DNA of 36,781 nt from Bosea beijingensis (lineage in GTDB: Bacteria > Pseudomonadota > Alphaproteobacteria > Rhizobiales > Beijerinckiaceae). A program made the translations under genes and the position numbers. The DNA lies in contig NZ_CP132359.1 of the NCBI RefSeq assembly GCF_030758975.1, positions 5,426,114 through 5,462,894 on the forward strand. The letters are read 5' to 3'. Below are positions 1 through 19,231 of the stretch, in pieces (position 1 is the stretch's first letter; each line of letters begins with the position of its first letter). The notes beneath the pieces were generated by a model that was given only the letters and a program-made list of their open reading frames with translations, did not search any database and had not been told where the DNA came from.

Positions 1-51
1 CGTAGCCTCCGTCAAATCTTGTTCAAATGGTCAGTCGGTTCGGTGCGGGGT

Positions 52-2127
<2,076 letters not shown>

Positions 2128-2160
2128 GATCGTGCTCTGTGTCTCGGGTCGACGCGCCGC

Positions 2161-2634
<474 letters not shown>

Positions 2635-2701
2635 CTAGTCTCCGTAAATCTTCAACGCGGCGGACCGGCTCAGGCGGCGCGCCCGGCCGGTCGGGCCGAA
2701 A

Positions 2702-3073
2702 TTACTTGGGACGCTTCGCGCCGTACTTCGAACGGCGCTGCTTGCGGTTCTTGACGCCCTGCGTGTCGAGCACACCGCGCAGGATGTGATAGCGCACGCC
2801 GGGAAGGTCCTTCACGCGGCCGCCACGGATCATGACGACAGAGTGCTCCTGGAGGTTGTGACCCTCACCCGGAATATAGCCGATCACCTCGAAGCCGTTG
2901 GTCAGGCGAACCTTCGCAACCTTGCGGAGCGCCGAGTTCGGCTTCTTCGGGGTCGTCGTATAGACGCGCGTGCAAACGCCGCGCTTCTGCGGGCAATTCT
3001 CAAGCGCCGGGGCGGTGTTGCGCACCTTAACGGGCAACCGCGGCTTGCGGATGAGCTGGCTGATTGTCGGCAT
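2702..3073 (-). CDS. rpsL: 30S ribosomal protein S12
   Basis: Decoding-centre ribosomal protein and first gene of the str operon. I chose the start [10 protein letters not shown] at 3073, which gives the standard 123 residues; an in-frame ATG six codons upstream is not family-like. Residues where streptomycin resistance usually arises are wild type: Lys43 in the TPKKPNS loop and Lys88 in RVKDLPG, so the protein should be streptomycin-sensitive. It is followed by rpsG and fusA. The promoter should lie in 3074-3480, but I see no unambiguous -35/-10 pair. Confidence 0.98.
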   Translation of the reverse strand: MPTISQLIRKPRLPVKVRNTAPALENCPQKRGVCTRVYTTTPKKPNSALRKVAKVRLTNGFEVIGYIPGEGHNLQEHSVVMIRGGRVKDLPGVRYHILRGVLDTQGVKNRKQRRSKYGAKRPK

Positions 3074-3482
3074 TCTGGCCTCTCGCCCCACTGAGCGTTT
3101 GGAAATTCCTGGTCAATCTCCCAGATCGAAAAAAGCCATGACATAAACGAAGCCGCGCCATCGGCGCCCTTTCAGGGGCCTCAGGCGCGTTCGCCAGCAG
3201 AGGAACACGGAAAACCCGCGTTCATGCGTCCTGCCATGTCGTCAATCGACGCTGGAATTCCGACGGAGTTTCGGTCGCGAACCTCGCTCGCGAACCATGC
3301 GCAAGCGACAAACGTGTCCGACAGCCGTCGACAGTGGCGCGCTTATGACTCACGCGGAGATTCGCGTCAACCCCGGAATCCGGCTCCGAGCGCGTTTCGG
3401 CCTGCATTTCCGCCACCCACCAAGCGAATGGCATACTGAGTCCGGGTGCGATCGCATAGCTTGCGCCGATCGGCAGCATAGC

Positions 3483-3521
3483 GGTCCGGATCGAAGCGTA
3501 CAGCTCCGTTCGATCCGGACC
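3483..3521. repeat. Perfect 13-bp inverted repeat upstream of rpsL
   Basis: The arms at 3483-3495 and 3509-3521 are exact reverse complements around a 13-nt loop. It lies about 65 nt past the stop of the LuxR-like remnant and about 410 nt upstream of rpsL, so it could end minus-strand transcription coming through the remnant. No T-tract follows, so it is not a classic intrinsic terminator. Confidence 0.55.
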
Positions 3522-3586
3522 ACCACACGATCCCCAGAAGAGAATCATCTGCCGGAAAGAGGCTTCCGGCGAAGCCGCTGCCCGCC

Positions 3587-3814
3587 CTATCGAACCGCCA
3601 CCCGGGCCAGCAATGCCGAAAGCTCGCTCTGCCGCGTCACACCGGTCTTCTGGAAGGCGCGCTTCAAGGTGGCCCGCGCCGTCTCCTCGGTGATGCCGAG
3701 ACGCTCGCTCGCCTCGCGCGGCGCAAGGCCGAGCCCGACGAGGCGCGTGAAGAAAATGCGAGTAAACGGCGGCCCCGCGCCGGCCCGTCCGGCGAAGGGC
3801 CGAGGATGAGCCAT
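3587..3814 (-). pseudogene. LuxR-type helix-turn-helix remnant
   Basis: A 75-residue frame that is almost only a C-terminal LuxR DNA-binding domain. The segment LGLAPREASERLGITEETAR followed by LKRAFQKTGVTRQSELSALL matches the GerE/LuxR pattern, with the recognition-helix region ITEETARATLKRAF and the family-typical KTGVTRQSEL. No sensory domain precedes it: the frame runs upstream only into the rpoC terminator and antisense to the rpoC 3' end. I read it as the decayed 3' end of a larger regulator left between rpoC and rpsL, where many relatives have nothing. A stand-alone short HTH protein starting at the ATG at 3814 is possible but lacks a convincing ribosome binding site. Confidence 0.5.
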
Positions 3815-3855
3815 AGCTTGCCGGCGCGCCGTTCGGACACGTCGCGGCTCGCGCG

Positions 3856-3888
3856 AAAAAGAAAACGGCCGCCCGAAGGCGGCCGTTT
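3856..3888 (-). terminator. Intrinsic terminator of the rplKAJL-rpoBC transcript
   Basis: A perfect 11-bp stem (3863-3873 with 3878-3888) closes on a UUCG tetraloop in the minus-strand RNA. It is followed by TTTTCTTTTT, 26 nt past the rpoC stop. This is a textbook rho-independent terminator. Confidence 0.93.
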
Positions 3889-3914
3889 CGTAGCATCTGG
3901 CTCTCGCCGGCAGC

Positions 3915-8099
<4,185 letters not shown>

Positions 8100-8160
8100 C
8101 GCCTGTCTCCTTCCGCCGGTGGGGCTCAAGGCCGCCCTGCCCGGCTCGTCAATTCCGTCA

Positions 8161-8184
8161 GCCGGCGGCGTCAGTGCCGCCGGC
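8161..8184 (-). repeat. rpoB-rpoC intergenic hairpin
   Basis: An 8-bp all-GC stem (8161-8168 with 8177-8184) with an 8-nt loop lies between the rpoB stop and the rpoC ribosome binding site. There is no T-tract, so a role in mRNA processing or stability is more likely than termination. Confidence 0.45.
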
Positions 8185-8209
8185 GAATGTCCAAGGTTGG
8201 TCTAGCGGC

Positions 8210-12331
<4,122 letters not shown>

Positions 12332-12397
12332 GTTGTTCCTCGCGTTCTTCGGGCCCGGCGGAGAACGCCATGCCCAACCTTGACACATCCGCGCAGA

Positions 12398-12479
12398 TTC
12401 GTCTGACGACGAACCGCTGTTGCAGACGGCTGACCCGGAGGTCCGACGGAAGCGACCGCAAGGCCGCCGGGTCAGCCGT
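12398..12479 (-). promoter_or_regulatory. Paired stem-loops in the rpoB leader
   Basis: Two inverted repeats lie 65-150 nt upstream of rpoB. The first is a 6-bp stem at 12398-12403/12408-12413. The second has perfect 13-bp arms at 12426-12438 and 12467-12479 around a 28-nt loop. In enterobacteria the rplL-rpoB spacer carries an attenuator and an RNase III site. A similar role here is inference from position; neither stem is followed by a T-tract. Confidence 0.5.
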
Positions 12480-12537
12480 TCGAAGCAAATCCTATGATCT
12501 GCCTCACTGATTCGCCGCACCTTGCGGAAACGACGCA

Positions 12538-12571
12538 ACAGCCCCGGAGGCGTGAGCCGCCCCGGGACTGT
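12538..12571 (-). terminator. Attenuator-like hairpin after rplL
   Basis: A 12-bp GC-rich stem (12560-12571 with 12538-12549, two G-U pairs in the minus-strand RNA) begins 42 nt past the rplL stop. Only weak T content follows. It fits the partial attenuator that reduces readthrough from abundant rplL into rpoB. Confidence 0.5.
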
Positions 12572-12612
12572 CAATAGTGACTACGGTCGGACCGGCATCA
12601 GCCGGCCCAAGC

Positions 12613-12993
<381 letters not shown>

Positions 12994-13042
12994 GTTTAAC
13001 TTCCTGTCTTAAGAGGTTCGAACGATAAGGGTTTGCTGGCTA

Positions 13043-13558
13043 TCAAGCCGCATTCTTGTCGGCATAAGCCTGAACCACGCGTGCCAGCTTGCCGGCGGGC
13101 GCGTTCGTGAGCTGCGCGAGCTTCGTAGCCGGGGCCTGGATAAGGCCGATGAGCTTGGCGCGCATATCGTCGAGCGAGGGCATCGTGGCCAGAGCCTTGA
13201 CACCATCGGGGTTCAGGGCGGTCGTGCCCATCGCGCCGCCCAGGATGACGAGCTTGTCGTTTTCCTTGGCGAAAGCGGTGGCGACCTTCGGCGCCGCGAC
13301 CGGATCGTTTGAATAAGCGATCAGGGTGGGACCCGTCAGCAGCTTGCTGATGGACGCGACGTCGGTGCCTTCAAGAGCGATCTTGGCCAAGCGGTTCTTT
13401 GCGACCTTAACAGTGGCGCCATTCGCCTTCATCTCGCGACGAAGCTTCTGGAACTGGGCCACGGTCAAACCCGCATAGTGGGCCACGACGACGACCGACG
13501 TGTTCGCAAACACGTCGTTCAGCGACGCGACGGCATCTTTCTTTGCCGCTTTATCCAC
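13043..13558 (-). CDS. rplJ: 50S ribosomal protein L10
   Basis: Ribosomal stalk base that anchors L7/L12 dimers to 23S rRNA. I chose a GTG start at 13558, giving (f)[17 protein letters not shown], because GGAGAG lies about 8 nt upstream and the family starts there. A longer frame reaching 13696 adds a non-conserved Arg-rich extension and is rejected. The product is 171 residues and contains the typical [18 protein letters not shown] and [14 protein letters not shown] stretches. L10 or the L10-L7/L12 complex usually represses this mRNA by binding its leader, and the 512-nt spacer upstream is long enough to hold such a site. Confidence 0.97.
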   Translation of the reverse strand: MDKAAKKDAVASLNDVFANTSVVVVAHYAGLTVAQFQKLRREMKANGATVKVAKNRLAKIALEGTDVASISKLLTGPTLIAYSNDPVAAPKVATAFAKENDKLVILGGAMGTTALNPDGVKALATMPSLDDMRAKLIGLIQAPATKLAQLTNAPAGKLARVVQAYADKNAA

Positions 13559-14070
13559 TGGGCTCTCTCCGGTAGGCGACAAGCTTTGAGGCCTGCCGCC
13601 GGTTGCAAATGCCGCTTCCCGAAACCCCGGTTGACACCGGCGTCCCGCAAAGCGACGCTTGGTGCCCTGTCCCCGCTCCCGACCCCTGAGGGTCACGATC
13701 GGGCGAGATGGTTCGAACCGTCTTGTCCGGATCTCGCGATCCGGGACTAAGCTCTTGCACCGTCTATGCAGGCCTCTTGGCGAAATTATGCTCCCGGACG
13801 AACCGGGAAGGCACCTGCAGTCTCAGACAGGACTGGATGATTCTGGCCTTGGAAATCGCTCTCCGTGGCCCTAATCACCCACTTTTCAGCGAAAAACCGC
13901 CGAAAAACGCGAAACAGACCCCTTCGTGCCAGGCACGCCGGAGCCCCTTCACTCATGGAAACAGGCGTGCGTATACCGCCTTCGCCTGCTCCTGCCAAGT
14001 AGGCTCTTGACTTCACGAAATCAAGAGCAGGTGGGCGACCGGGATTCAGCCGCCCTGCCCTGAAGCCTGA
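13559..14070 (-). promoter_or_regulatory. Long rplA-rplJ spacer: putative L10 leader and rplJ promoter region
   Basis: These 512 nt hold no gene I can support. Two clear hairpins are present. One directly downstream of rplA (arms 14003-14013 and 14018-14028) has 11 pairs, one of them G-U, with a CGTG tetraloop. A 6-bp perfect stem with a TCGC loop lies at 13728-13733/13738-13743. The position matches the rplJL leader, where L10 autoregulation and a separate promoter occur in other bacteria. I could not fit a full L10-leader consensus by eye. Confidence 0.45.
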
Positions 14071-14769
14071 TCAGCCGCCGATGACGGTGTTCGGCTCGAT
14101 CTTGACGCCCGGGCCCATGGTCGACGACAGGGCGACGCGCTGGATATAGGTGCCCTTGGCGCCGGCAGGCTTCGCCTTGGCGACGGAGTCGACGAACGCC
14201 TTGATGTTCTCCGAGAGCTTCTCGGCCGAGAACGAGGCCTTGCCGACGGCGGCGTGGACGATACCGGCCTTCTCGACGCGGAACTCGACCGAACCGCCCT
14301 TCGAGGCGGCGACGGCGGCGGTCACGTCCATGGTGACGGTGCCGACGCGCGGGTTCGGCATCAGGCCGCGCGGGCCGAGCACCTTACCGAGACGGCCGAC
14401 GAGACCCATCATGTCCGGGGTCGCGATGCAGCGATCGAAGTTGATCTCGCCCTTCTGGACGGACTCGACCAGCTCCTCGGCGCCGACGATGTCGGCACCC
14501 GCAGCCTTGGCCTCGTCGGCCTTGGCGCCGCGGGCGAAGACGGCGACGCGCAGCGTGCGGCCCGAGCCGTTCGGCAGGTTGCAGACGCCGCGGACCATCT
14601 GGTCGGCGTGACGGGGGTCGACGCCGAGATTCATCGCGATCTCGACAGTCTCGTCGAACTTGGCGTTGGCGCGTTCCTTGATGAACGTGACAGCCTGGTC
14701 GAGCGAGTACAGCTTGGTGCGGTCAATGCCTTCACGGCCCTTGACGACGCGCTTTCCGACATGTGCCAT
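14071..14769 (-). CDS. rplA: 50S ribosomal protein L1
   Basis: Forms the mobile L1 stalk that helps release deacylated tRNA, and usually represses its own rplKA mRNA. It is 232 residues. Family stretches seen include [16 protein letters not shown], the central [20 protein letters not shown] with [13 protein letters not shown], and a C-terminal [16 protein letters not shown]. It starts 13 nt after rplK, with GGGAGG upstream. A strong hairpin follows the stop. Confidence 0.98.
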   Translation of the reverse strand: MAHVGKRVVKGREGIDRTKLYSLDQAVTFIKERANAKFDETVEIAMNLGVDPRHADQMVRGVCNLPNGSGRTLRVAVFARGAKADEAKAAGADIVGAEELVESVQKGEINFDRCIATPDMMGLVGRLGKVLGPRGLMPNPRVGTVTMDVTAAVAASKGGSVEFRVEKAGIVHAAVGKASFSAEKLSENIKAFVDSVAKAKPAGAKGTYIQRVALSSTMGPGVKIEPNTVIGG

Positions 14770-14782
14770 TGGTCAGCCTCCC

Positions 14783-15214
14783 TCAGCCCACGACTTCCAG
14801 GCCCATGGACCTGGCCGAGCCACGGATCATGGCCGAAGCCGATTCGACGGTGTCGCAGTTGAGATCGGCCATCTTCTTCTCGGCGATCTCGGCGATCTGC
14901 GCAGTGGTGACCTTGCCGACATTGCCGCCCTTGCCCGGGGTCTTCGAGCCGGAGGTCAAGCCAGCGGCCTTCTTCAGCCAGTACGAAACCGGCGGCTGCT
15001 TCATCTCGAAGGTGAAGGAACGATCGGCATACGCGGTGATGATCACCGGGATCGGCATGCCCTTTTCCATCTGCTGGGTCTTCGCGTTGAAGGCCTTGCA
15101 GAATTCCATGATGTTGAGGCCGCGCTGACCCAGCGCCGGACCGATCGGCGGCGACGGATTGGCCGCGCCCGCCGGAACCTGAAGCTTCACGTAGCCCGTG
15201 ATCTTCTTCGCCAT
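14783..15214 (-). CDS. rplK: 50S ribosomal protein L11
   Basis: Binds the GTPase-associated centre of 23S rRNA and is needed for RelA-dependent stringent signalling; target region of thiostrepton. It is 143 residues. It carries the family signature [20 protein letters not shown] near the N-terminus and the C-terminal rRNA-binding domain with [25 protein letters not shown] lies upstream of the ATG at 15214. It heads the rplKA pair. The 346-nt gap to nusG is unusually long for this operon and is filled by an inverted-repeat element. Confidence 0.98.
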   Translation of the reverse strand: MAKKITGYVKLQVPAGAANPSPPIGPALGQRGLNIMEFCKAFNAKTQQMEKGMPIPVIITAYADRSFTFEMKQPPVSYWLKKAAGLTSGSKTPGKGGNVGKVTTAQIAEIAEKKMADLNCDTVESASAMIRGSARSMGLEVVG

Positions 15215-15423
15215 GATGGCTGCTCCTGCCGTCCGCCCCGATGCCTATTCGGAACGACGACGACCCCGCCTGCCGATGCTCTTCATCGGGGCCGGGGTGG
15301 TTGCAGTGCGTGGTGCGGCGCCTTGAATCCGGCTGGCGACCGGCACGCCTCCCACGCGGTTGAGGCGCGCCCTATGACATAAGGCGACACCGAAGGGAAG
15401 TGGATTCGTTAATGCCGAACCAC

Positions 15424-15539
15424 AGCCCTCGTCCCGAGGAGCGGCCGAAGGCCACGCCTCGAAGGATGCTCCAAATGGTTCCAGGGCCTCCAATACCATC
15501 CTTCGAGACGCGCTGACGCGACTCCTCAGGATGAGGGCT
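15424..15539. repeat. Large imperfect inverted repeat between nusG and rplK
   Basis: Arms of about 44 nt (15424-15468 and 15497-15539) are near reverse complements; each joins a CCTC-type motif to a TCGAAGGATG core. The loop is about 28 nt. From memory, this resembles dispersed intergenic palindromes common in Rhizobiales genomes with the recurring CGAAGGATG core, but the genome-wide copy number cannot be judged here. The minus-strand RNA would form a very long stem inside the nusG-rplK transcript. Confidence 0.7.
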
Positions 15540-15560
15540 CCGAAACCGGATCGAAAAGCC

Positions 15561-16094
15561 TCAGAGCTTCTCGACCTGGCTGTATTCCAGCTCGACCGGC
15601 GTGGCACGGCCGAAGATCGAGACCGCGACTTTGAGGCGGGCACGAGCGTGATCGACATCCTCGACGACACCGTTGAACGAGGCGAAGGGCCCGTCCGCGA
15701 CCTTGACCTGCTCGCCGACCTCGAAAACGATCGTCGGCTTCGGCCGCTCGATGCCTTCGGCCACCTGGCCCTTGATCCGCATCGCCTCATGCTCGGGGAT
15801 CGGCATGGGCTTGGACTTGTCGGCGCCCAGGAAGCCCGTGACCTTCGGCGTGTTCTTGATGAGGTGATAGACCTCGTCGGTCATCTCGCACTTCACCAGG
15901 ACATAGCCCGGGAAGAACTTGCGCTCGGTGTCGACCTTGCGGCCACGGCGGACCTCGACGACCTTCTCGGTCGGGACCAGCACCTCGTCGAACTTGTCGG
16001 CGAGATTGCGCTGGGCGGCGCCGTCACGGATCGACTGGGCGACCTTGTTCTCGAAGTTCGAATAAGCGTGGACGATGTACCAGCGGGTGCTCAC
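15561..16094 (-). CDS. nusG: Transcription termination/antitermination protein NusG
   Basis: Elongation factor that binds the RNA polymerase clamp and links it to Rho or ribosomal S10. I use the GTG start at 16094 (reads STRWYIVHAYSNFENKVAQ after the initiator). This gives 177 residues, the usual alphaproteobacterial length; sequence further upstream in frame overlaps secE and is not conserved. The NGN domain includes RKFFPGYVLVKCEM. The C-terminal KOW domain includes FEVGEQVKVADGPFASFNG. The ribosome binding site is weak (GGAAT), and the gene starts 14 nt after secE, suggesting coupling. Confidence 0.97.
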   Translation of the reverse strand: MSTRWYIVHAYSNFENKVAQSIRDGAAQRNLADKFDEVLVPTEKVVEVRRGRKVDTERKFFPGYVLVKCEMTDEVYHLIKNTPKVTGFLGADKSKPMPIPEHEAMRIKGQVAEGIERPKPTIVFEVGEQVKVADGPFASFNGVVEDVDHARARLKVAVSIFGRATPVELEYSQVEKL

Positions 16095-16108
16095 GTTCGT
16101 AATTCCGT

Positions 16109-16303
16109 TCAACGGGCGCCGAGGACGAGGCCGAGCACCCAGCGGATGACGGTGTCGGTGAAGAGGAAGAACAGGCTGGAAAGGACCACCATGGCGAGCA
16201 CGAGGCCCGTGGTGATCAGCGTCTCGCGGCGCGACGGCCAGGTGACCTTGGTCGCCTCGGAGCGCACCTCCTGCAGGAACTGGAAGGGATTGGATTTCGC
16301 CAT
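16109..16303 (-). CDS. secE: Preprotein translocase subunit SecE
   Basis: Small essential membrane subunit of the SecYEG translocon that clamps SecY. The start MAKSNPFQFLQEVRSEATKV at 16303 gives 64 residues, typical for the single-span alphaproteobacterial form. The amphipathic region EVRSEATKVTWPSRRET (about residues 13-29) is followed by one hydrophobic span (about residues 30-50). In-frame sequence upstream of 16303 is Arg-rich and not conserved. The gene pairs with nusG in the usual order. Confidence 0.95.
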   Translation of the reverse strand: MAKSNPFQFLQEVRSEATKVTWPSRRETLITTGLVLAMVVLSSLFFLFTDTVIRWVLGLVLGAR

Positions 16304-16464
16304 GAACCACCTCGGGTTCCGATCCGGCTGGCGGCCCCGCCGCGCACCGAATCGGCTGTCCTGAAACATTCGCGGCGCGGAACCCGGGGAGGGTTGCGCG
16401 CCGTCATCGAAAGCCTCTTACATCGCTTGCGGCCTTTAGCCAAGACCCTTTCGGGCAACAGCTC

Positions 16465-17196
16465 TCAGGCCCGGCTCGCGGCGATCAGCAGGAAGAAGGG
16501 CCGCTCGCGCTCTTTCGCCCAGCCCGGCTCGTTTGCGACCTGCTCCGGGCTCGGCGCCCATTCGACCAGTCTGTCGAGCCGGAAGCCGGCGCCCAGCAGC
16601 AGGTCGAGATAGGTTCCGATGGTGCGGTGGCGCTTGACCACGCCGTCAGTCAGCCAGTTGCTGACCCGCCTGCCCTCGTCGTGATAGCCGTTGACCGGCC
16701 AGGTCGCGCGGCCATCGGCGTCCGCAAGCCATTCCTGCCGCGCCGGCGCGGTCATGATCGGATGCTCGACCGAGCAGACGAGACTGCCGCCCGGCTTCAG
16801 CGCCGCATGCACGCGCGAGAACAGCCCGGCGAGATCCGCGATGTAGTGGAAGGCGAGCGAGCTATAGGCGAGATCGAAGGCACCCGTCGGCGGCGCGTAG
16901 GTTTCGAGATCTGTGCGTTCGTAAGCGACGTAGGAATCGGGCGTCTCGCGCCGCGCCCGCTCCAGCATCTTCTCGGAGACGTCGACGCCGAGCACGCTCG
17001 CCGCCCCCTCGCCCGCTGCGAAGCGGCAGAACCAGCCGAAGCCGCAGCCGAGATCGAGAACGCTCCTGCCGGCCATCTCCGGCAGCATCGCGCGCAGCAC
17101 CGGCCATTCCGGCGCGCCGTCCAAACCATGGACCGAACGCGGCAACTGGCTGTAGCCCGCGAAGAAGGTCTCGTCGTCGTAGATGTTCTGGGTCAT
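16465..17196 (-). CDS. Class I SAM-dependent methyltransferase, substrate unknown
   Basis: A 243-residue cytoplasmic enzyme expected to transfer a methyl group from S-adenosylmethionine. Motif I is VLDLGCGFGWFCRFA (residues 46-60) and the acidic ribose-binding motif is GVDVSEKML (70-78). A post-II segment AFDLAYSSLAFHYI and the motif-III-like LKPGGSLVCSVEHP follow, as in the UbiE/type-11 methyltransferases. I chose the start MTQNIYDDETF (17196), with GAGG about 7 nt upstream. It lies between trnW and secE on the same strand, a place where relatives often have no gene. The substrate cannot be named; a small molecule is more likely than protein or RNA. Confidence 0.85.
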   Translation of the reverse strand: MTQNIYDDETFFAGYSQLPRSVHGLDGAPEWPVLRAMLPEMAGRSVLDLGCGFGWFCRFAAGEGAASVLGVDVSEKMLERARRETPDSYVAYERTDLETYAPPTGAFDLAYSSLAFHYIADLAGLFSRVHAALKPGGSLVCSVEHPIMTAPARQEWLADADGRATWPVNGYHDEGRRVSNWLTDGVVKRHRTIGTYLDLLLGAGFRLDRLVEWAPSPEQVANEPGWAKERERPFFLLIAASRA

Positions 17197-17251
17197 GGAT
17201 GCCTCGCCAACCTGCTTGGGCATCCGGGCATGAAGTCGCCAGCGGGACGAC

Positions 17252-17327
<76 letters not shown>

Positions 17328-17388
17328 GCAGGTGGGCGTCATGTGCCCCAAGGCGCGGCGCATTTCAAGTCGAAATCGCGCACTGTCC

Positions 17389-18288
17389 TCATTTGCTGTA
17401 GGGGCCGAGCTCCCTTGCATAGCGCTCGACCAGTTTCAGCCCGAATTCGGTCGGCCTGAGCGCCGGGCCACGGTCATGGATCGTGATGCCGGCCCGCGCG
17501 CCGAAAATGCGCTTGCCGTAGCAAAGCAGCGTCTCGATCGACTGCATGATGAAGGTGATCGCCGGCAGAACCTCGCGATAGGCGGCATCCGCCCCTGCCT
17601 CGTCGCCGGCCTTGTAGCGGTTATAGGCGCGCAGGGCGTAATCGATCGTGTCCGGCGCCAGGATCATGCCGGCACAGCCCGCGCGGAAATTGTCGATGAG
17701 TTCGAGCCCGCCGCGTCCGTTGAGAATCGGCAGCCGACCTTCGGTGAGCGCGATCAGGCGCTCGATCTCGACCACCGAGCCCTCGCCCTTGATCAGGCTG
17801 ATATTCGGATAGCGCCGGGTCAGCTCGCGGATGTCCTCCGCCGAAAGGCCACGGCCCATATAGGCGGGCGCATTCTGGATCGCGACCGGCAGCGCCGTGG
17901 TCTCGGCGATGCGCCCGAAGAAACTGATATATTCGGCGGCGCCAAAGCTACCGACCATCGGCGGCTGGAGAATCACCCAGTCGGCGCCGTTCTTTTCGGC
18001 GACCTTCACCAAGGCGGCCTGCTCCGCGACGGAGGAGCCGAAGATCGTGAAGGCGAGCGGCTTCCGGCCCGCCACATCCTCCGCCATCCACTCCATAACG
18101 GTGCAGCGCTCGGTGAAGCTGAGCTTCGAGACCTCGGTCGCGAGCCCGAGCGCGGCCATCCCCTGCACATCGAGATCGAGGCTGATCTGCGTCTGCTTGC
18201 GCATCGCCGCCCGGTCGAGCCGCTCATGCGCGTCGAACAGGGCGAAGACGATCGAATGGATCCCCGGAAACGGCGGCTTGAACGGCAT
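17389..18288 (-). CDS. Dihydrodipicolinate synthase/N-acetylneuraminate lyase family aldolase
   Basis: A TIM-barrel class I aldolase of 299 residues. The Schiff-base lysine is Lys167 in NISLIKGEG, and the catalytic tyrosine position is Tyr143 in QNAPAYMG. The usual GxxGE activation motif is replaced by GLATEVSKLS (residues 48-57), so it is probably not the lysine-pathway DapA but a catabolic member acting on a sugar acid or similar pyruvate-releasing substrate. The start MPFKPPFPGI at 18288 has GGAG upstream. It lies alone between the tuf terminator and trnW, same strand as both. The exact substrate is unknown. Confidence 0.85.
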   Translation of the reverse strand: MPFKPPFPGIHSIVFALFDAHERLDRAAMRKQTQISLDLDVQGMAALGLATEVSKLSFTERCTVMEWMAEDVAGRKPLAFTIFGSSVAEQAALVKVAEKNGADWVILQPPMVGSFGAAEYISFFGRIAETTALPVAIQNAPAYMGRGLSAEDIRELTRRYPNISLIKGEGSVVEIERLIALTEGRLPILNGRGGLELIDNFRAGCAGMILAPDTIDYALRAYNRYKAGDEAGADAAYREVLPAITFIMQSIETLLCYGKRIFGARAGITIHDRGPALRPTEFGLKLVERYARELGPYSK

Positions 18289-18420
18289 GGTCGGCTCCTC
18301 CGCAACGGAGCGGCTGATCCGCTCTCTTTCCGATTGAGAGCATGGAATGCGCGGTCGGAGCAGCCCGGCAGGCTGTGGCCGCCTCTGCATTCACGGCATG
18401 GCTCTGAAAGGCCTTTCAGC

Positions 18421-18453
18421 AAAGGAAAAAGGGCGGTGTCGCCACCGCCCTTT
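18421..18453 (-). terminator. Intrinsic terminator of the truncated tuf gene
   Basis: A perfect 11-bp stem (18428-18438 with 18443-18453) with a 4-nt loop is followed on the minus strand by TTTTTCCTTT. It begins 26 nt past the tuf stop codon. Its survival shows that this end of tuf is the original gene end. Confidence 0.9.
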
Positions 18454-18478
18454 CCCAACTCAATCTGCGTGCGATCGA

Positions 18479-18562
18479 TCAGGCGATGATCGAGGCGACG
18501 ACGCCGGCGCCGACGGTACGGCCGCCTTCGCGGATGGCGAAGCGCAGCTTCTCTTCCATCGC
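18479..18562 (-). pseudogene. tuf: 3' fragment of an elongation factor Tu gene
   Basis: The minus strand encodes [20 protein letters not shown] followed by VASIIA and a stop. This is the conserved C-terminus of EF-Tu. Homology stops just upstream of that Met (about 18560); the preceding codons do not match the expected PIA or PVA residues, and more than 360 codons are missing. The fragment keeps its terminator and stands in the usual tuf position upstream of trnW-secE-nusG. I therefore read it as a native tuf copy cut by a rearrangement. Cells normally carry a second tuf near fusA, so loss of this copy would be tolerated. Confidence 0.85.
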
Positions 18563-19231
18563 GTCCGCGCCGCAGCAATCGAGGCCATTGAGAATTTCAA
18601 CCGACGTGCGCGAAGCTACGCGACGATGCTCCCGACCCGGGAGCCAGCGGCCCCCAGCGCCGCACTCATTTCGGCGGCAGATCTGCTGGAACGTGTCGAG
18701 CGTGTGGGCGGTCTCGACGCCTTGGCCCGGGTTCGCGCTATCGAGACTACCTGGCTGGATTCAGACGATCCCTTGGCGCAGACGCGCGCGGTCGTCAGCG
18801 CGATGGTCACGGAAGCCGGCTTGGTCGGCCCCGCCATCATCTACGGGCTCAGCAGTCTAGTCTACCCCGCCACCCATCTGGCGAGAGCGGACGACCCGGC
18901 CGGTTTTGCCGCGGCGATCGAAGCCGCGCGCCGGGTTCAGGAGGAGACGGGGAGTCCGCCGATCAGGTACCGCGAGTACTTCACCGGCATCTCGGATATG
19001 AGCTTCCTCGGTCACCGGCCGCCGGAAGCCGATCGTGATCTCATCGCAGCCCATACCCCGATAGCGTCCCTCGTCGACCGGGCGGGTGCGGATGCGCTTG
19101 TTTTTCCCGTCGTCAACATCGGACCGTGGGGGCGCGAATTTCATCAAAGGCTGGAACGCGTTTACGCGCCCTATGCCTTCGAGGAGCTGCCGAGATTTCT
19201 GCGGGAGATCGTCCGGCAATTTCTGCGGTAG
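18563..19231 (+). pseudogene. C-terminal fragment of a RocB-like M20 family peptidase
   Basis: An open frame of about 220 codons with no start of its own at the correct place; it emerges from the junction with tuf. The C-terminal region carries REYFTGISDMSFLG, ADALVFPVVNIGPWGREFHQ and YAFEELPRFL. These are typical of the C-terminal half of RocB-type M20 metallopeptidases, annotated for arginine utilisation in bacilli. The N-terminal metal-binding half is missing, so it cannot be an active peptidase. An internal ATG ([10 protein letters not shown]) could start a short product. The stop at 19229-19231 directly abuts the stop of the convergent hydrolase gene. Confidence 0.7.

Noticed and set aside
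13786..14016. Minus-strand frame containing GEGGIRTPVS, a phrase that recalls tRNA-antisense translations
   Set aside because: I tried to fold a tRNA on either strand; no T-loop consensus or acceptor pairing was found, so neither a tRNA nor a protein is supported.
18347..18562. Upstream part of the plus-strand frame leading into the RocB-like fragment
   Set aside because: It crosses the dihydrodipicolinate-synthase leader, the tuf terminator and the tuf 3' end, so the open frame there is accidental.
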